Below are positions 8,283 to 17,540 of a DNA stretch of 64,000 bases, piece by piece. The DNA is taken from contig JBGUPJ010000048.1 in the NCBI GenBank assembly GCA_045130235.1, forward strand, positions 1 to 64,000, read 5' to 3'. Source of the DNA: UBA1756 sp045130235 (GTDB taxonomy: Bacteria > Bacteroidota > Bacteroidia > Bacteroidales > WCHB1-69). How positions within the stretch are numbered: position 1 is the stretch's first letter; each line of letters opens with the position of its first letter. The notes beneath the pieces were generated by a model. That model saw only the letters and a program-made list of their open reading frames with translations, did not search any database and was not told where the DNA came from. The position numbers and the translations under genes are program-made.

Positions 8283-8347
8283 GGAGATTTTTTTCTTCCC
8301 CCCAATAAAAAGTTATCAACAACAAAATATTATTAAATATAATTCGT

Positions 8348-8355
8348 TATTTTTG
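8348..8355 (+). promoter_or_regulatory. -7 promoter word of porW
   Basis: TATTTTTG, 29 bp upstream of the TTG start at 8385; fits the Bacteroidota consensus. Confidence 0.65.
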
Positions 8356-8384
8356 CGGTCTGTTTTATATAAATTCGTAAATAA

Positions 8385-11063
8385 TTGAAATTTAATACAA
8401 TACATAATAATAAACGCTCCTTTTTTGTCCTTTTGATGGCAGTAATTTTCTTGTGCGGATGCTCAACAAGGAAAAATACGCCCATCAACAGGGGCTACCA
8501 TAACATGACTTCACGCTTCAACGTGAATTTCAATGGCAAGGAAGCCCTCAAAAATGGCGAGGAAGAACACGCCAAATTGTGCAAGGATAATTTCATCACC
8601 ACACTCCCCATCTATGTCTATCCTCCCAAGGAAGAGTTGTCGAGTATATACCCCTCCATGGACCGCGTGATTGAGAAGGGCTCGAAGTGCATTTATAAGC
8701 ACTCCATGTTTTTTAAGGGGAAGGAATATGTGAAAAATATTGATGATGCCTACCTTATGATGGGCAAGGCCTATTTCTATAAGCAGGATTACCAGCAGGC
8801 ACAGCGCATTTTCAACTACATTCTCACTACGCATAAAGATGGCAATTGTGTGGAGGAGGCCATGATTTGGAATGCTCGCTCGGCCTTGCGGATGGGCTAT
8901 TACGGACAGGCGGAGGACATCATCAATGAGGCCAAATACTATGTGCAGCCTAAGAAATCGAAGAAGCTGAACCTCCAGTATGCCGCTGCCGGTGCCGAGT
9001 ACCATCTCACCGCCCCCGACGGCGACCGCATGACCGCCATCAACTATATTGACGATGTGCTGAAAAGCCGTCCGAATAAGCTGTTTAAAACACGTATGTA
9101 TTTCATACTCGGACAGTTGTATGAATTAGAGGAACAGCCTGCCATGGCGCACGACTGCTTTATATGGGTCTCCAAACATAGTCCCGATTATGACCTGGAG
9201 TTCAACGCACGGATGCACTTGGCCACCAACTATGATGGCAGTCCGGCTAAGCGTGCGCAGATTATCCGGGAGCTGAATAAGATGTTGGCGGAGGAAAAGA
9301 ACAAGGACTATTATGACCAGATTTATTATGCCTTGTCGGAAATCGACCGCATTGATGAGGACACCACAGCGCAGATGGACAAGTTGGCCAAGTCGGTGGC
9401 GGCCTATTCCAACAATGACTTCCAGCGCACCCACTCATCGCTCCGGTTGGCAGAGCTCTACTTTGAGCAGGAAAAGTACCCGCAGGCCAAGGCATACTAC
9501 GACACGGCCACAGTTTCCATGCCGAAGACCTATCCCAACTATGCCGAAATTAAGCGGAAATCGCAGATTCTTACCGAGTTGGTGGATAATTTGCAGGTGG
9601 TGGTGGTGCAGGACAGCTTGCAACGCATCGCCAAGATGCCCGAAAAGGAACGCGACCGCTGGGTGAAAAGCAAGATTAACGAATACAAGCAGGAGAAGGC
9701 AAGAAAGGAGAAAGAGGAACGCGATAAGGAATTGGCCTTGCAGAGCGCGCTCGGCTATGCCAACTACAATCAGAATAATAATGCGGGAAGTTCCGGCAAG
9801 TGGTATTTCTACAACTCCACTTTGATGTCGGCCGGCAAGACCGAGTTCTTGCGCAAGTGGGGTAGCCGTAAGCTGGAGGACAATTGGCGTATCAGCAACA
9901 AACAGCAGCTCTCGTTCGAGGATATGGCCAACCTCAACAACCCGAATGCGGTGGAGGACTCAACAGAATATGACGAATTCGGCAACCCGATTCTGAAGCG
10001 CGAGACCGACCCCGAGAAGGAGCGGTTCTACACGCAGGATCTTCCCCTTACCGAGGGGGCAATGGACACCTCCAACATGATGATTGCCGAGGCCCTCTAT
10101 CAGGCGGCCGTCATCTATCTCGACCTTCTCAACGACCAGCCCCGTGGCTGCGAGGTGCTGGAGAAATATTACCAGCGCTTCCCCGACAATGACCTCTCTC
10201 CCGCAGTGCTCTACCTCCTCTACCTCAACTACAGCCAGATGAAGAATGGCAAGGCTGACCAGCCCAAGGAGATCATCCTCACCAAATATGCGGAAACCGA
10301 CTACGCCCGTCTGATTCGTGAGCCCGACTACTACAAGAAGGTGGCGGCGGCACAGAAACAGATAGAGAATGCGTATGAGACTGTCTATCATGATTTTATG
10401 AATAAGCAGTGGGCCAAGGTTATCCAAAGTTCCGAGTTGGCCATCACCAGCTGTACCGACCGTGAGTTGCGCTCCAAGTTCGCTTACTTGCGGGCCGTTT
10501 CGGTGGGACAGGTGCAAGGGAAAGATCAGTATCGCAATGCCCTGCAAGGAGTGGTGACGGAGTATGGCGATCTGCCGGTGGCCGAGCTGGCGCGTATTTT
10601 GTTGGAGACGCTGGAGCCGGAAGTCAAGCCGGTGGCGCAGACTGAGGCTGGTGCGGAATCAGGAGCCCAAGATGTCGCTGGCGACGGCCCGTTCATCTTT
10701 ACCGCCGACGAGTGGCATTATGTGGCTCTGGTAGTGAATGTGCATAAAATCAAGGTGATGGATCTGAAAGTGCAGATTTCCGACTTCAACAAACAGTTCT
10801 ATGCCTTGCAGAATCTGAGCCTCAACAGTTTCTATATCAACCAGGATGAGCAGTTGGTGACCATCTCGCGTTTCCGTAATGCGGACGCTGCCATGGACTA
10901 TTACAACGGCTTTATCCGCTATAACCTGTTCAAGGCCGATGTGATGGCCAAGAACATCACCCCGTATGCCATGGGCGCCGCTAACTATAGTATATATTAT
11001 AAACAGCGTGAGGCCCGTCCTTTATATGAAGCATTTTTTCAAAAGAATTATTTAAAACCATAA
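8385..11063 (+). CDS. porW: type IX secretion system TPR lipoprotein PorW/SprE
   Basis: This 892-residue outer-membrane lipoprotein carries lipobox LCGC (Cys26) followed by STRKNTPINRGYHNMTSRFNV, the hallmark opening of SprE (Flavobacterium) and PorW (Porphyromonas). The family is needed for T9SS secretion and gliding. TPR-like helical pairs follow (DAYLMMGKAYFYKQDYQQAQ, SLRLAELYFEQEKYPQAKAYY). A charged coiled-coil segment lies near 420-450 and more TPRs fill the C-terminal half. The start is TTG at 8385: an in-frame TAA precedes it directly, and the next in-frame ATG would remove the basic part of the signal peptide. The presence of four T9SS cargos in the window agrees with the call. It heads a run with bactofilin, atpZ, uvrC and aroB. 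Confidence 0.9.
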   Translation: MKFNTIHNNKRSFFVLLMAVIFLCGCSTRKNTPINRGYHNMTSRFNVNFNGKEALKNGEEEHAKLCKDNFITTLPIYVYPPKEELSSIYPSMDRVIEKGSKCIYKHSMFFKGKEYVKNIDDAYLMMGKAYFYKQDYQQAQRIFNYILTTHKDGNCVEEAMIWNARSALRMGYYGQAEDIINEAKYYVQPKKSKKLNLQYAAAGAEYHLTAPDGDRMTAINYIDDVLKSRPNKLFKTRMYFILGQLYELEEQPAMAHDCFIWVSKHSPDYDLEFNARMHLATNYDGSPAKRAQIIRELNKMLAEEKNKDYYDQIYYALSEIDRIDEDTTAQMDKLAKSVAAYSNNDFQRTHSSLRLAELYFEQEKYPQAKAYYDTATVSMPKTYPNYAEIKRKSQILTELVDNLQVVVVQDSLQRIAKMPEKERDRWVKSKINEYKQEKARKEKEERDKELALQSALGYANYNQNNNAGSSGKWYFYNSTLMSAGKTEFLRKWGSRKLEDNWRISNKQQLSFEDMANLNNPNAVEDSTEYDEFGNPILKRETDPEKERFYTQDLPLTEGAMDTSNMMIAEALYQAAVIYLDLLNDQPRGCEVLEKYYQRFPDNDLSPAVLYLLYLNYSQMKNGKADQPKEIILTKYAETDYARLIREPDYYKKVAAAQKQIENAYETVYHDFMNKQWAKVIQSSELAITSCTDRELRSKFAYLRAVSVGQVQGKDQYRNALQGVVTEYGDLPVAELARILLETLEPEVKPVAQTEAGAESGAQDVAGDGPFIFTADEWHYVALVVNVHKIKVMDLKVQISDFNKQFYALQNLSLNSFYINQDEQLVTISRFRNADAAMDYYNGFIRYNLFKADVMAKNITPYAMGAANYSIYYKQREARPLYEAFFQKNYLKP

Positions 11064-11084
11064 ACAAAAACATTTAAGAGTATT

Positions 11085-11489
11085 ATGAACAGACCTGAAG
11101 ACATGGGTGCCATGAATGGCACAAGAGTGAACACCATCGCCGCCGGCACCAGCCTGGTGGGTAACATTGAGGCCGGCAGCGACTGCCGTATCGACGGAAC
11201 TATCAAGGGCAATATCAACTGTAAGTCTAAAATCATCATCGGACAATCCGGTGTGGTGGAAGGCGACATCAATTGCGACAGCATTGATATCGAAGGCCGC
11301 GTGAAGGCCAACATTACCGCTATTGACATCATCTCACTGCGTTCTACGGCCGTGTTGGCTGGCGACATCGCCTCCAGCAAGCTGGCCATCGAGCCGGGTG
11401 CCACCTTCGTGGGTAACTGCAAAATCCAGAACGGCAAAAACCCTGTTGTGCAGCCCACCCCCGCACAGCCCCAGCAGCAGCAGAAATAA
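11085..11489 (+). CDS. bactofilin family cytoskeletal protein
   Basis: This 134-residue bactofilin (polymer-forming cytoskeletal domain) assembles into nucleotide-free filaments at the inner membrane in many bacteria. The core is a right-handed beta-helix of short repeats: SLVGNIEAGSDCRIDGTIKG, SKIIIGQSGVVEGDI, DSIDIEGRVKANI, AVLAGDIASSKLAIEPGATF. It is flanked by a disordered N-terminus and a Pro/Gln tail. Length is typical. It sits 21 bp after porW and 6 bp before atpZ, so it is almost certainly co-transcribed; a role in cell shape or in placing envelope machinery is family-level inference. Confidence 0.93.
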   Translation: MNRPEDMGAMNGTRVNTIAAGTSLVGNIEAGSDCRIDGTIKGNINCKSKIIIGQSGVVEGDINCDSIDIEGRVKANITAIDIISLRSTAVLAGDIASSKLAIEPGATFVGNCKIQNGKNPVVQPTPAQPQQQQK

Positions 11490-11495
11490 TCGTTC

Positions 11496-11708
11496 ATGAG
11501 CGATAAACGGCAATGGGATGCCGGTGCGAGTTATGCCGGACTGGCCTTCCAAATGGGTGTCATTATCGCCATCGGCGCATACGGAGGTGTGAGGTTGGAC
11601 AGCTGGCTCAACCTCTCGCCCCTTTTTACTATTGTATGTTCGTTGGCCGCCATCGCCCTTGCCATGTATGTGATGATTCACAAATTAACCCAAAACAAAG
11701 AGAAATAG
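11496..11708 (+). CDS. AtpZ/AtpI-like F0F1-ATPase accessory protein
   Basis: This 70-residue protein has two transmembrane helices (YAGLAFQMGVIIAIGAYGG and PLFTIVCSLAAIALAMYVMI) joined by the conserved GGVRLDSWL turn. That is the signature of the AtpZ family (Mg2+/Ca2+ channel or assembly factor linked to the F-type ATP synthase). In Bacteroidota it usually precedes atpB and the other F0 genes. Here it is followed by a four-helix membrane protein and then uvrC, with no ATP synthase subunit genes in view. Confidence 0.8.
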   Translation: MSDKRQWDAGASYAGLAFQMGVIIAIGAYGGVRLDSWLNLSPLFTIVCSLAAIALAMYVMIHKLTQNKEK

Positions 11709-11711
11709 CTG

Positions 11712-12167
11712 ATGAAGAAAATGCAACGTGTTAACTATAAGGTGCCGCCATACGTCATCCATCTGTTGGTGGTCTCTATCATCGTGGCCGCACTGTCGAT
11801 TCTTATGCCAGTGATCTTCCCTGCATACTCCACACCGGCCATGCCGTTCATTGTGCTGTTTTTCTTCTTTATCACCCTTTTCAGCCTTTACATCGTTCTG
11901 CGCGACCAGGCGCAGCGCGACTCCCGTAAGTTCATCTCCGGCTATATGCTCTCGCGGGTCATTAAGTTTATGTCGTGCCTGCTTTTTTTGCTTATCTATT
12001 TTATTGTTAATAAAGAAGATAGGTGGAAATTCGCAGGTGCATTCATGACTATCTACTTCATTTTTGCCGTCAGCGAGATTTTTATTCTCAAAAAAGAGAA
12101 TGCCCGCCTGCAAAAGCTGAGGGATGCAGAGAAGCAGAACAACGATGAGCGCGGCGGACAAAAGTAA
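11712..12167 (+). CDS. four-helix inner-membrane protein of unknown function
   Basis: This 151-residue protein has four predicted transmembrane helices (about 15-35, 45-62, 84-103 and 108-127) and a charged, probably helical C-terminal tail (KKENARLQKLRDAEKQNNDE). It lies 3 bp after atpZ, the position that in other Bacteroidota is held by an AtpI-like protein between atpZ and atpB. An accessory role in ATP synthase assembly is therefore possible but unproven. Its end overlaps the start of uvrC. Confidence 0.75.
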   Translation: MKKMQRVNYKVPPYVIHLLVVSIIVAALSILMPVIFPAYSTPAMPFIVLFFFFITLFSLYIVLRDQAQRDSRKFISGYMLSRVIKFMSCLLFLLIYFIVNKEDRWKFAGAFMTIYFIFAVSEIFILKKENARLQKLRDAEKQNNDERGGQK

Positions 12168-13941
12168 AATCCAACTCATTCTTTCCGCCCTCTCCACCAA
12201 ACCAGGGGTCTATCGCTATCTTGATGAGAACGGAAAAGTGATTTACGTCGGCAAGGCGAAGAACCTTAAACGGCGCGTCTCCTCCTATTTCAACAAAAAC
12301 CATGATTCCTCCAAGGTGCGGATGCTCGTCACAAAAATCCGTGACATCCAGACCACAATCGTCGATACCGAGTGGGAGGCCCTGTTGTTGGAAAACACCC
12401 TCATCAAGAAGTATAAGCCGAAGTACAACATCATGCTCAAAGACGACAAGACCTACCCGTGGATTGCCGTCACCAAGGAGGATTTCCCGAGGGTCTTTGT
12501 CACCCGCTCGCCCGACCGGAGCCGTCAGGAAGTGTTCGGCCCCTACGCCTCCGTCAAATACATGAACACCCTCTTCCGTACCCTGATGGAGATTTTCCCG
12601 GTGCGCACCTGCAAACTGTTCCGCCAAAGCGACCGCCCCTGCCTGCAATACCAGCTACACCGCTGCACAGGCCCTTGCGCCGGCTGTATCTCCCAAGAAG
12701 AGTATCAGTCTAACATCCACAGTATCATCGAAATACTGAAAGGGAACTCACATGCCATCATTCGCCAGTTACAGGAAAAAATGCTGGCTTTCTCTTCCGA
12801 TTTGGAGTTCGAAAAGGCGCAGGAGATGAAGGATAAGCTCGACATTTTAACACAATTTAAGGGGAAATCGGTGGTGGTGAATCCCGACATCTCCAATCTC
12901 GATGTCTTTACCATCACAGAAGACGAACAGAGTGCGTATGTGAACTTTATGAGAGTGATGGAAGGCTCTGTTATACAGTCTTATACGCTCGAAATTGCGC
13001 ACAAGTTGGAAAGAACCACCGAGGAGCTGTTGCTACAGGGCATGGTGGAGATGCGCGACCGATTTGGAGAGTTCAGTCCCACCGTGTTGCTCCCGTTTCC
13101 AGTTGATACACAGCTGCAAGGAGTAACGGTGACGGTGCCGCAGCGTGGCGACAAGAAGAAACTGTTGGATCTGTCGCTGAAAAATGCCCTTACCTATATG
13201 TACGAGAAAAACAAACGCCGCGACCTTGTGGATCCCAACCGGCGCAGTCAGCAGGTGCTGAACCAGTTGCAGAAAGAGCTGGGGCTTCCCAAGCCGCCGA
13301 TGGTGATTGAGTGTTTCGACAACTCCAACTTCCAAGGCGAGTATGCGGTGGCGGCCATGGTACAGTTTGTCAATGCCAAGCCCAACAAGAGCGCATATCG
13401 CCATTTCAACATCAAGACCGTGGAAGGTCCCGACGATTATGCTTCGATGAAGGAGGTGGTGCGAAGGCGCTATTCCCGTCTGTTAGAGGAAAATAAGCCG
13501 CTACCCGACCTCATCCTCACCGATGGTGGAAAGGGCCAGATGGAGGTGGTGCGCCAGGTGGTGTGCGACGAGCTGAAGGTGGATATCCCTATCGCCGGAC
13601 TAGCCAAAGACGACAACCATCGCACCAATGAGCTGCTTTACGGCTTTCCCCCGAAAATGGTCGGTGTCAACGTCAAATCTCCGCTCTTTTATCTGCTGGC
13701 CTCCATACAAGACGAGGTGCATAGGTTTGCCATCACGCACCATCGCAAGAAGTTTGAAAAGGGCTTTGCGCATTCCGATTTAGATGATATTAAGGGAATT
13801 GGCAATAGCACCAAGGAGAAACTGCTGAAGCATTTCAAGAGTGTGAAGCGTATCAAGGAGGCATCGGAGGCGGAGCTGGCCGTGGTGGTGGGTCCTGCCA
13901 AAGCCAAGGTGCTGAACGATTATTTTCATCCATCCCATTAA
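12145..13941 (+). CDS. uvrC: excinuclease ABC subunit C
   Basis: UvrC makes both incisions in nucleotide excision repair. The 598-residue protein has the GIY-YIG domain (GVYRYLDENGKVIYVGKAKN, then Arg and Glu of the active site), Cys-rich motif PCLQYQLHRCTGPC, UVR domain (DLEFEKAQEMKDKLD), and the RNase H-like nuclease core (IECFDNSNFQGEYAVAAMV, ILTDGGKGQ). A C-terminal helix-hairpin-helix pair completes it. The ATG at 12145 (MSAADKSK) is preferred; an ATG at 12124 would overlap the upstream gene further. Length is normal and it overlaps the upstream membrane protein gene by 23 bp. Confidence 0.96.
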   Translation: MSAADKSKIQLILSALSTKPGVYRYLDENGKVIYVGKAKNLKRRVSSYFNKNHDSSKVRMLVTKIRDIQTTIVDTEWEALLLENTLIKKYKPKYNIMLKDDKTYPWIAVTKEDFPRVFVTRSPDRSRQEVFGPYASVKYMNTLFRTLMEIFPVRTCKLFRQSDRPCLQYQLHRCTGPCAGCISQEEYQSNIHSIIEILKGNSHAIIRQLQEKMLAFSSDLEFEKAQEMKDKLDILTQFKGKSVVVNPDISNLDVFTITEDEQSAYVNFMRVMEGSVIQSYTLEIAHKLERTTEELLLQGMVEMRDRFGEFSPTVLLPFPVDTQLQGVTVTVPQRGDKKKLLDLSLKNALTYMYEKNKRRDLVDPNRRSQQVLNQLQKELGLPKPPMVIECFDNSNFQGEYAVAAMVQFVNAKPNKSAYRHFNIKTVEGPDDYASMKEVVRRRYSRLLEENKPLPDLILTDGGKGQMEVVRQVVCDELKVDIPIAGLAKDDNHRTNELLYGFPPKMVGVNVKSPLFYLLASIQDEVHRFAITHHRKKFEKGFAHSDLDDIKGIGNSTKEKLLKHFKSVKRIKEASEAELAVVVGPAKAKVLNDYFHPSH

Positions 13942-13952
13942 CATTTTTTAGT

Positions 13953-14933
13953 ATGAAGCTTTGTTCAGATTTTAAAGAATTTAGGACTCAGTTGCAGCAG
14001 ATGGTTGGCACGCGGCGTGTCGTGGCGGTCATCGACCGCAAGGTGGAGGAGTTGTATGGCAAACTTTTCCCGTTTGAGAAAATAGAGGTGGTGGCGGATG
14101 AGCGACACAAGACGATGCAGACCGTGGAGGAAGTGATACAGCGGTTGTTGGAACTTCATGCCGACCGTGATGTGCTGCTGCTTGGCGTGGGCGGGGGCAT
14201 TACCACGGATATTTGCGGCTTTGTGGCTTCTATCTACAAGCGGGGCGTGGCCTGCGGGCTGGTGCCTACCACGCTGTTGGGTATGGTGGATGCGGCTATC
14301 GGCGGTAAGAACGGCGTTAATATGTTGGGTTACAAGAATATGCTGGGTACCATACGACAGCCGGAGTTCGTGGTGAGCACCATCGATTTTCTGCCAACGC
14401 TGGCTGCGGAGGAGGTGCGGCAGGGTTTGGCCGAAATGCTGAAGGCATTTTTGATTAGTGGAAAACATTTCGAGGAATGTGGTGCGTTTTTTGCTGAAAA
14501 TGGGATTGAGGAAATGTTGAAAAATGCTGCGAAACGCAATCAGTTGCAAGCCTTTATCAACGAAGCGGTGGCTGTGAAGGAAGAGTTGGTACATGAAGAT
14601 GAGCGGGATAACGGGGTGCGACAGCTGTTGAACTTGGGACATACCTTCGGGCATGCCTTGGAGCGGTGCACGGGCATGGCGCATGGCGATGCGGTGGCGA
14701 TAGGGATGGTTTGTGCGGCGAAATGTGCGAATAGCGCCGATACACCGTTGATAGCCAACGTGTTGCAATCGTGTGGACTACCAGTGGAAATTCCTCAGGG
14801 TGTGAGCCGCGAGGCGATGTTGGAGGCCATGATGCAAGATAAAAAGCGTGTCGATGGACATTGCCGTTTGGTGGTATTGGAGGCGGTGGGACGTGTCGCA
14901 GTACGCGAAATGGATCTTCAGGATTTTTTATAA
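13953..14933 (+). CDS. aroB: 3-dehydroquinate synthase
   Basis: AroB converts DAHP to 3-dehydroquinate in the shikimate pathway. The 326-residue protein shows the NAD motif LLGVGGGITTDICGFVAS and substrate/metal residues in GLVPTTLLGMVDAAIGGK. Zinc ligands are seen in QGLAEMLK, LNLGHTFGHALE and GMAHGDAVAIGM. It is slightly shorter than the usual 350-360 residues, mainly at the N-terminus. It follows uvrC by 11 bp, ending a run that begins with porW. Confidence 0.95.
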   Translation: MKLCSDFKEFRTQLQQMVGTRRVVAVIDRKVEELYGKLFPFEKIEVVADERHKTMQTVEEVIQRLLELHADRDVLLLGVGGGITTDICGFVASIYKRGVACGLVPTTLLGMVDAAIGGKNGVNMLGYKNMLGTIRQPEFVVSTIDFLPTLAAEEVRQGLAEMLKAFLISGKHFEECGAFFAENGIEEMLKNAAKRNQLQAFINEAVAVKEELVHEDERDNGVRQLLNLGHTFGHALERCTGMAHGDAVAIGMVCAAKCANSADTPLIANVLQSCGLPVEIPQGVSREAMLEAMMQDKKRVDGHCRLVVLEAVGRVAVREMDLQDFL

Positions 14934-14961
14934 GCATTTGTAATTATACCCAAAAAATTGC

Positions 14962-14969
14962 TATTTTTG
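14962..14969 (+). promoter_or_regulatory. -7 promoter word for the YD-tail lipoprotein gene
   Basis: TATTTTTG, about 100 bp upstream of ATG 15072, implying a leader of roughly 95 nt. Confidence 0.6.
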
Positions 14970-15071
14970 CAGTTGGAATTGTCTGTGCAGGATTCCTTCA
15001 GTTCCCGTTTTTAGGGCTTGCGGAAATCAAAGAATTTTGCATGTTTATTATTCAAAGCCCTCTGTGATTTT

Positions 15072-16064
15072 ATGAAAAGAATCTATGCTTTAGTAGTTCT
15101 CGCTATTTGTGCGGTTTTGTTTTCATCGTGTTCGAAAAATAAAGCGCTCAACTGCGTTCCCCAAAATGCAGATGCCGTTTATGTGGTGTGCCCCGATAAG
15201 AATTTCAATGAAGATATTGATAAAACGATACTCGATGATGTCTTTAAGGAATTAGACATTGAAGGGCAGGAAATGGAGTTTATGAAGAGAATGATTCAAG
15301 ACCCCAAGTCATCAGGATTGGATTTTTCTAAAGCTATGGTGGCATGGGTGGAAGTTGGCAGAAAAGATGTTGAAAAATCACGCTTCGGTATGGCCATCCC
15401 CTTGAAGGATGTTGAGAAGTTTCAGTCAAGTTTGTCAGAATTGAACAATTTGATAGGAGATAGTTACGTGAAGTTGTCCAATATCAAGCAGCAGGGAGAT
15501 ATCTCGTATGTGTGTCCTCTTCAAGATGATGAAGAGCAACTCGTTATAGGGTGGAATAAAAGTATGTTGGTGATAATAGGAAGTCCTGAAAGCAGAGTGA
15601 CCCCCACTGATGTCGAGAGCGCCATCCACCGCGACAAAGGTAGCAGCATTCTTTCAAATAGTGACTTCAAAAAATTCAGTAAAGATTTGACCAACTTGAA
15701 CTTGTGGGTGAAAACCGATGTGTTTGTCGATGTGTTTGAGAAAGAGCTGGATTCCGAATTCAAAGATTTTGTGAGCAGTGCTGACATCAATTTGAGAGAC
15801 AACTATTTCCATGCTCATATCACTATGGATAAGAAAGAATATAAGTTGGAGATGTCATTCCAAAAGAATGAGTCATTGCAAAATATCGACATGAACAAAT
15901 TGTGGTTCGCCTTGAAAAAAATAATAAAGGAAAGAAAAAATCAGTATAGCCGTTATAATGATTTTGATACATATAGCAGGTATGACGATTATGACAGTGA
16001 TTATGACAGTGATTATGACAGCTATTATGACAGCTATTACGACGACTATTATGACAACTACTAA
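15072..16064 (+). CDS. DUF4836-like lipoprotein with Tyr/Asp-repeat tail
   Basis: The 330-residue lipoprotein has a signal ending in FSSC (Cys20). The N-terminal part (CVPQNADAVYVVCPDKNF...) resembles the DUF4836-type lipoproteins of Bacteroidota, with a globular domain to about residue 290. The C-terminus is low-complexity: a run built almost only of Tyr, Asp and Ser. It is encoded by six 12-bp units (15987-16058), so each unit gives one [DY]-Y-D-[SDN] step. The tail is strongly acidic and could bind cations or surfaces; this is inference. The ATG at 15072 was chosen over an upstream in-frame start at 15018 because it directly precedes the signal peptide. Confidence 0.75.
   Translation: MKRIYALVVLAICAVLFSSCSKNKALNCVPQNADAVYVVCPDKNFNEDIDKTILDDVFKELDIEGQEMEFMKRMIQDPKSSGLDFSKAMVAWVEVGRKDVEKSRFGMAIPLKDVEKFQSSLSELNNLIGDSYVKLSNIKQQGDISYVCPLQDDEEQLVIGWNKSMLVIIGSPESRVTPTDVESAIHRDKGSSILSNSDFKKFSKDLTNLNLWVKTDVFVDVFEKELDSEFKDFVSSADINLRDNYFHAHITMDKKEYKLEMSFQKNESLQNIDMNKLWFALKKIIKERKNQYSRYNDFDTYSRYDDYDSDYDSDYDSYYDSYYDDYYDNY
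15987..16058. repeat. 12-bp tandem repeat encoding the Tyr/Asp tail
   Basis: Six 12-bp units (GATTATGACAGT, three near-perfect then three diverged) end 3 bp before the stop triplet's preceding codon. Units are a multiple of three, so copy-number change lengthens the tail without a frameshift. Confidence 0.9.
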
Positions 16065-16131
16065 CCACGTCCTTTTATTGACAAGAAATCTTTTTTAAGT
16101 AAGAAATTGAAAATCATAAAATAAGAATACC

Positions 16132-17529
16132 ATGAATCCTTTGTTTGAAAAATCCGTGTATGTGGCGCGCCGTAAGGAACTCGCCCGCAAAATGGGCTCC
16201 GGCCTGCTGCTTTTCTTGGGCAACAACGATGCCCCCATGAACTATCCCGCCAACACCTACAACTTCCGGCAGGACAGTAACTTCATCTACTACTTCGGCC
16301 TCACCGCTCCGTCGCTGGCCGCCGTCATCGACATCGATGAGGATCGTACCATCCTCTTCGGCGACGATTTCACCATCGACGATATCATCTGGGTGGGCGA
16401 CCAGCCCTCCATCAGCACATTGGCCGCTCAAGTGGGCATCACCGAGTCGATGCCGATGTCGAAGCTGAAAGGCTACCTCCGCCAAAACGCCTCGCGCACC
16501 ATCCATTTCACCAAAGCCTACCGCCACGACCTCCAGATCACTCTCGCCAATCTGTTGCAGAAGAGCGTGAACGTGATCAACAACTACGCCTCCATCGAGC
16601 TGCACAAGGCCATCATCGCCATGCGCTCCATCAAGGAGGCCCGCGAGATTGCGGAGATGGAGAAGGCTGCCGACATGGCATGGAAGCTGCACACCACCGT
16701 GATGCGCAACTGCAAGCCCGGCGCCACCGAACACCAGCTGGTGGGTATCGCTGACGGCATCGCCAATGGTGAAGGCAACGGATTTTCGTTTCCCATCATC
16801 CTCACCCAGCACGGCGAAATCTTCCACAATACCGACCACAACGTGGAATTGCAGAAGGGCAAGCTCCTGTTGGTGGACTCCGGCGTGGAAGGGTTGATGA
16901 ACTACTGCTCCGACATGACGCGTACGTTCCCGGTGAGTGGCAAATTTACTCAAAAACAGAAAGATATATATGAGATTGTGCTGAAAGCCAATATGGAAGG
17001 TATCAAGAAGGTGAAGCCCGGCACGCCCTATCGCGACGTGCATTTCGCCGCCGCCGAAATCGTGATGCGCGGTCTCAAGGACCTCGGTCTGATGAAAGGC
17101 GATGTGCAGGAGGGCGTTCGCCTCGGCGCCCACGCGCTCTTCTTCCCCCACGGCCTCGGCCACCAGCTCGGCCTCGATGTACACGACATGGAAGGCCTCG
17201 GCGAAGACTATGTGGGCTACAACGAAGAGTTCAAGCGCAGCAACATCTTCGGTACCCGCAACCTCCGAATGGCCCGCACCCTCGAGCCCGGCATGGTGAT
17301 GACCGTGGAGCCCGGTATCTACTTTATTCCCAAGCTCATCGAACTGTGGCGTAAACAGAAACATCTCGCCGACTTCATCAACTACGACAAACTGGAAAGC
17401 TACCTCGACTTTGGCGGCATCCGTATCGAAGACGACGTGGTGGTGACCGCCAAGAGCCATCGCGTACTCGGTCAGGCCGTGCCTAAAACGGTGGCTGAAC
17501 TGGAAGCCATCGTCGGCAAAAAACACTGA
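16132..17529 (+). CDS. pepP: Xaa-Pro aminopeptidase (M24B, aminopeptidase P), first copy
   Basis: This 465-residue cytosolic metallopeptidase removes N-terminal residues next to proline. The N-terminal AMP_N domain (YNFRQDSNFIYYFGL) is followed by the M24 'pita-bread' domain. Metal ligands are visible: Asp in LLLVDSGVE and MTRTFPVSGKFT, His in PHGLGHQLGLDVHDM, Glu in TVEPGIYF and GIRIEDDVVV. It precedes a dipeptidyl carboxypeptidase by 11 bp, so the two probably form a peptide-degradation transcript. A second, only distantly similar, family member is encoded at 48234-49523. Confidence 0.92.
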   Translation: MNPLFEKSVYVARRKELARKMGSGLLLFLGNNDAPMNYPANTYNFRQDSNFIYYFGLTAPSLAAVIDIDEDRTILFGDDFTIDDIIWVGDQPSISTLAAQVGITESMPMSKLKGYLRQNASRTIHFTKAYRHDLQITLANLLQKSVNVINNYASIELHKAIIAMRSIKEAREIAEMEKAADMAWKLHTTVMRNCKPGATEHQLVGIADGIANGEGNGFSFPIILTQHGEIFHNTDHNVELQKGKLLLVDSGVEGLMNYCSDMTRTFPVSGKFTQKQKDIYEIVLKANMEGIKKVKPGTPYRDVHFAAAEIVMRGLKDLGLMKGDVQEGVRLGAHALFFPHGLGHQLGLDVHDMEGLGEDYVGYNEEFKRSNIFGTRNLRMARTLEPGMVMTVEPGIYFIPKLIELWRKQKHLADFINYDKLESYLDFGGIRIEDDVVVTAKSHRVLGQAVPKTVAELEAIVGKKH

Positions 17530-17540
17530 ATCAACATCTT

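Noticed and set aside
16114..17526. 470-residue open frame antisense to the first pepP
   Set aside because: Shadow frame with repetitive Val/His/Gly content; metal-binding motifs of pepP on the plus strand decide the case.
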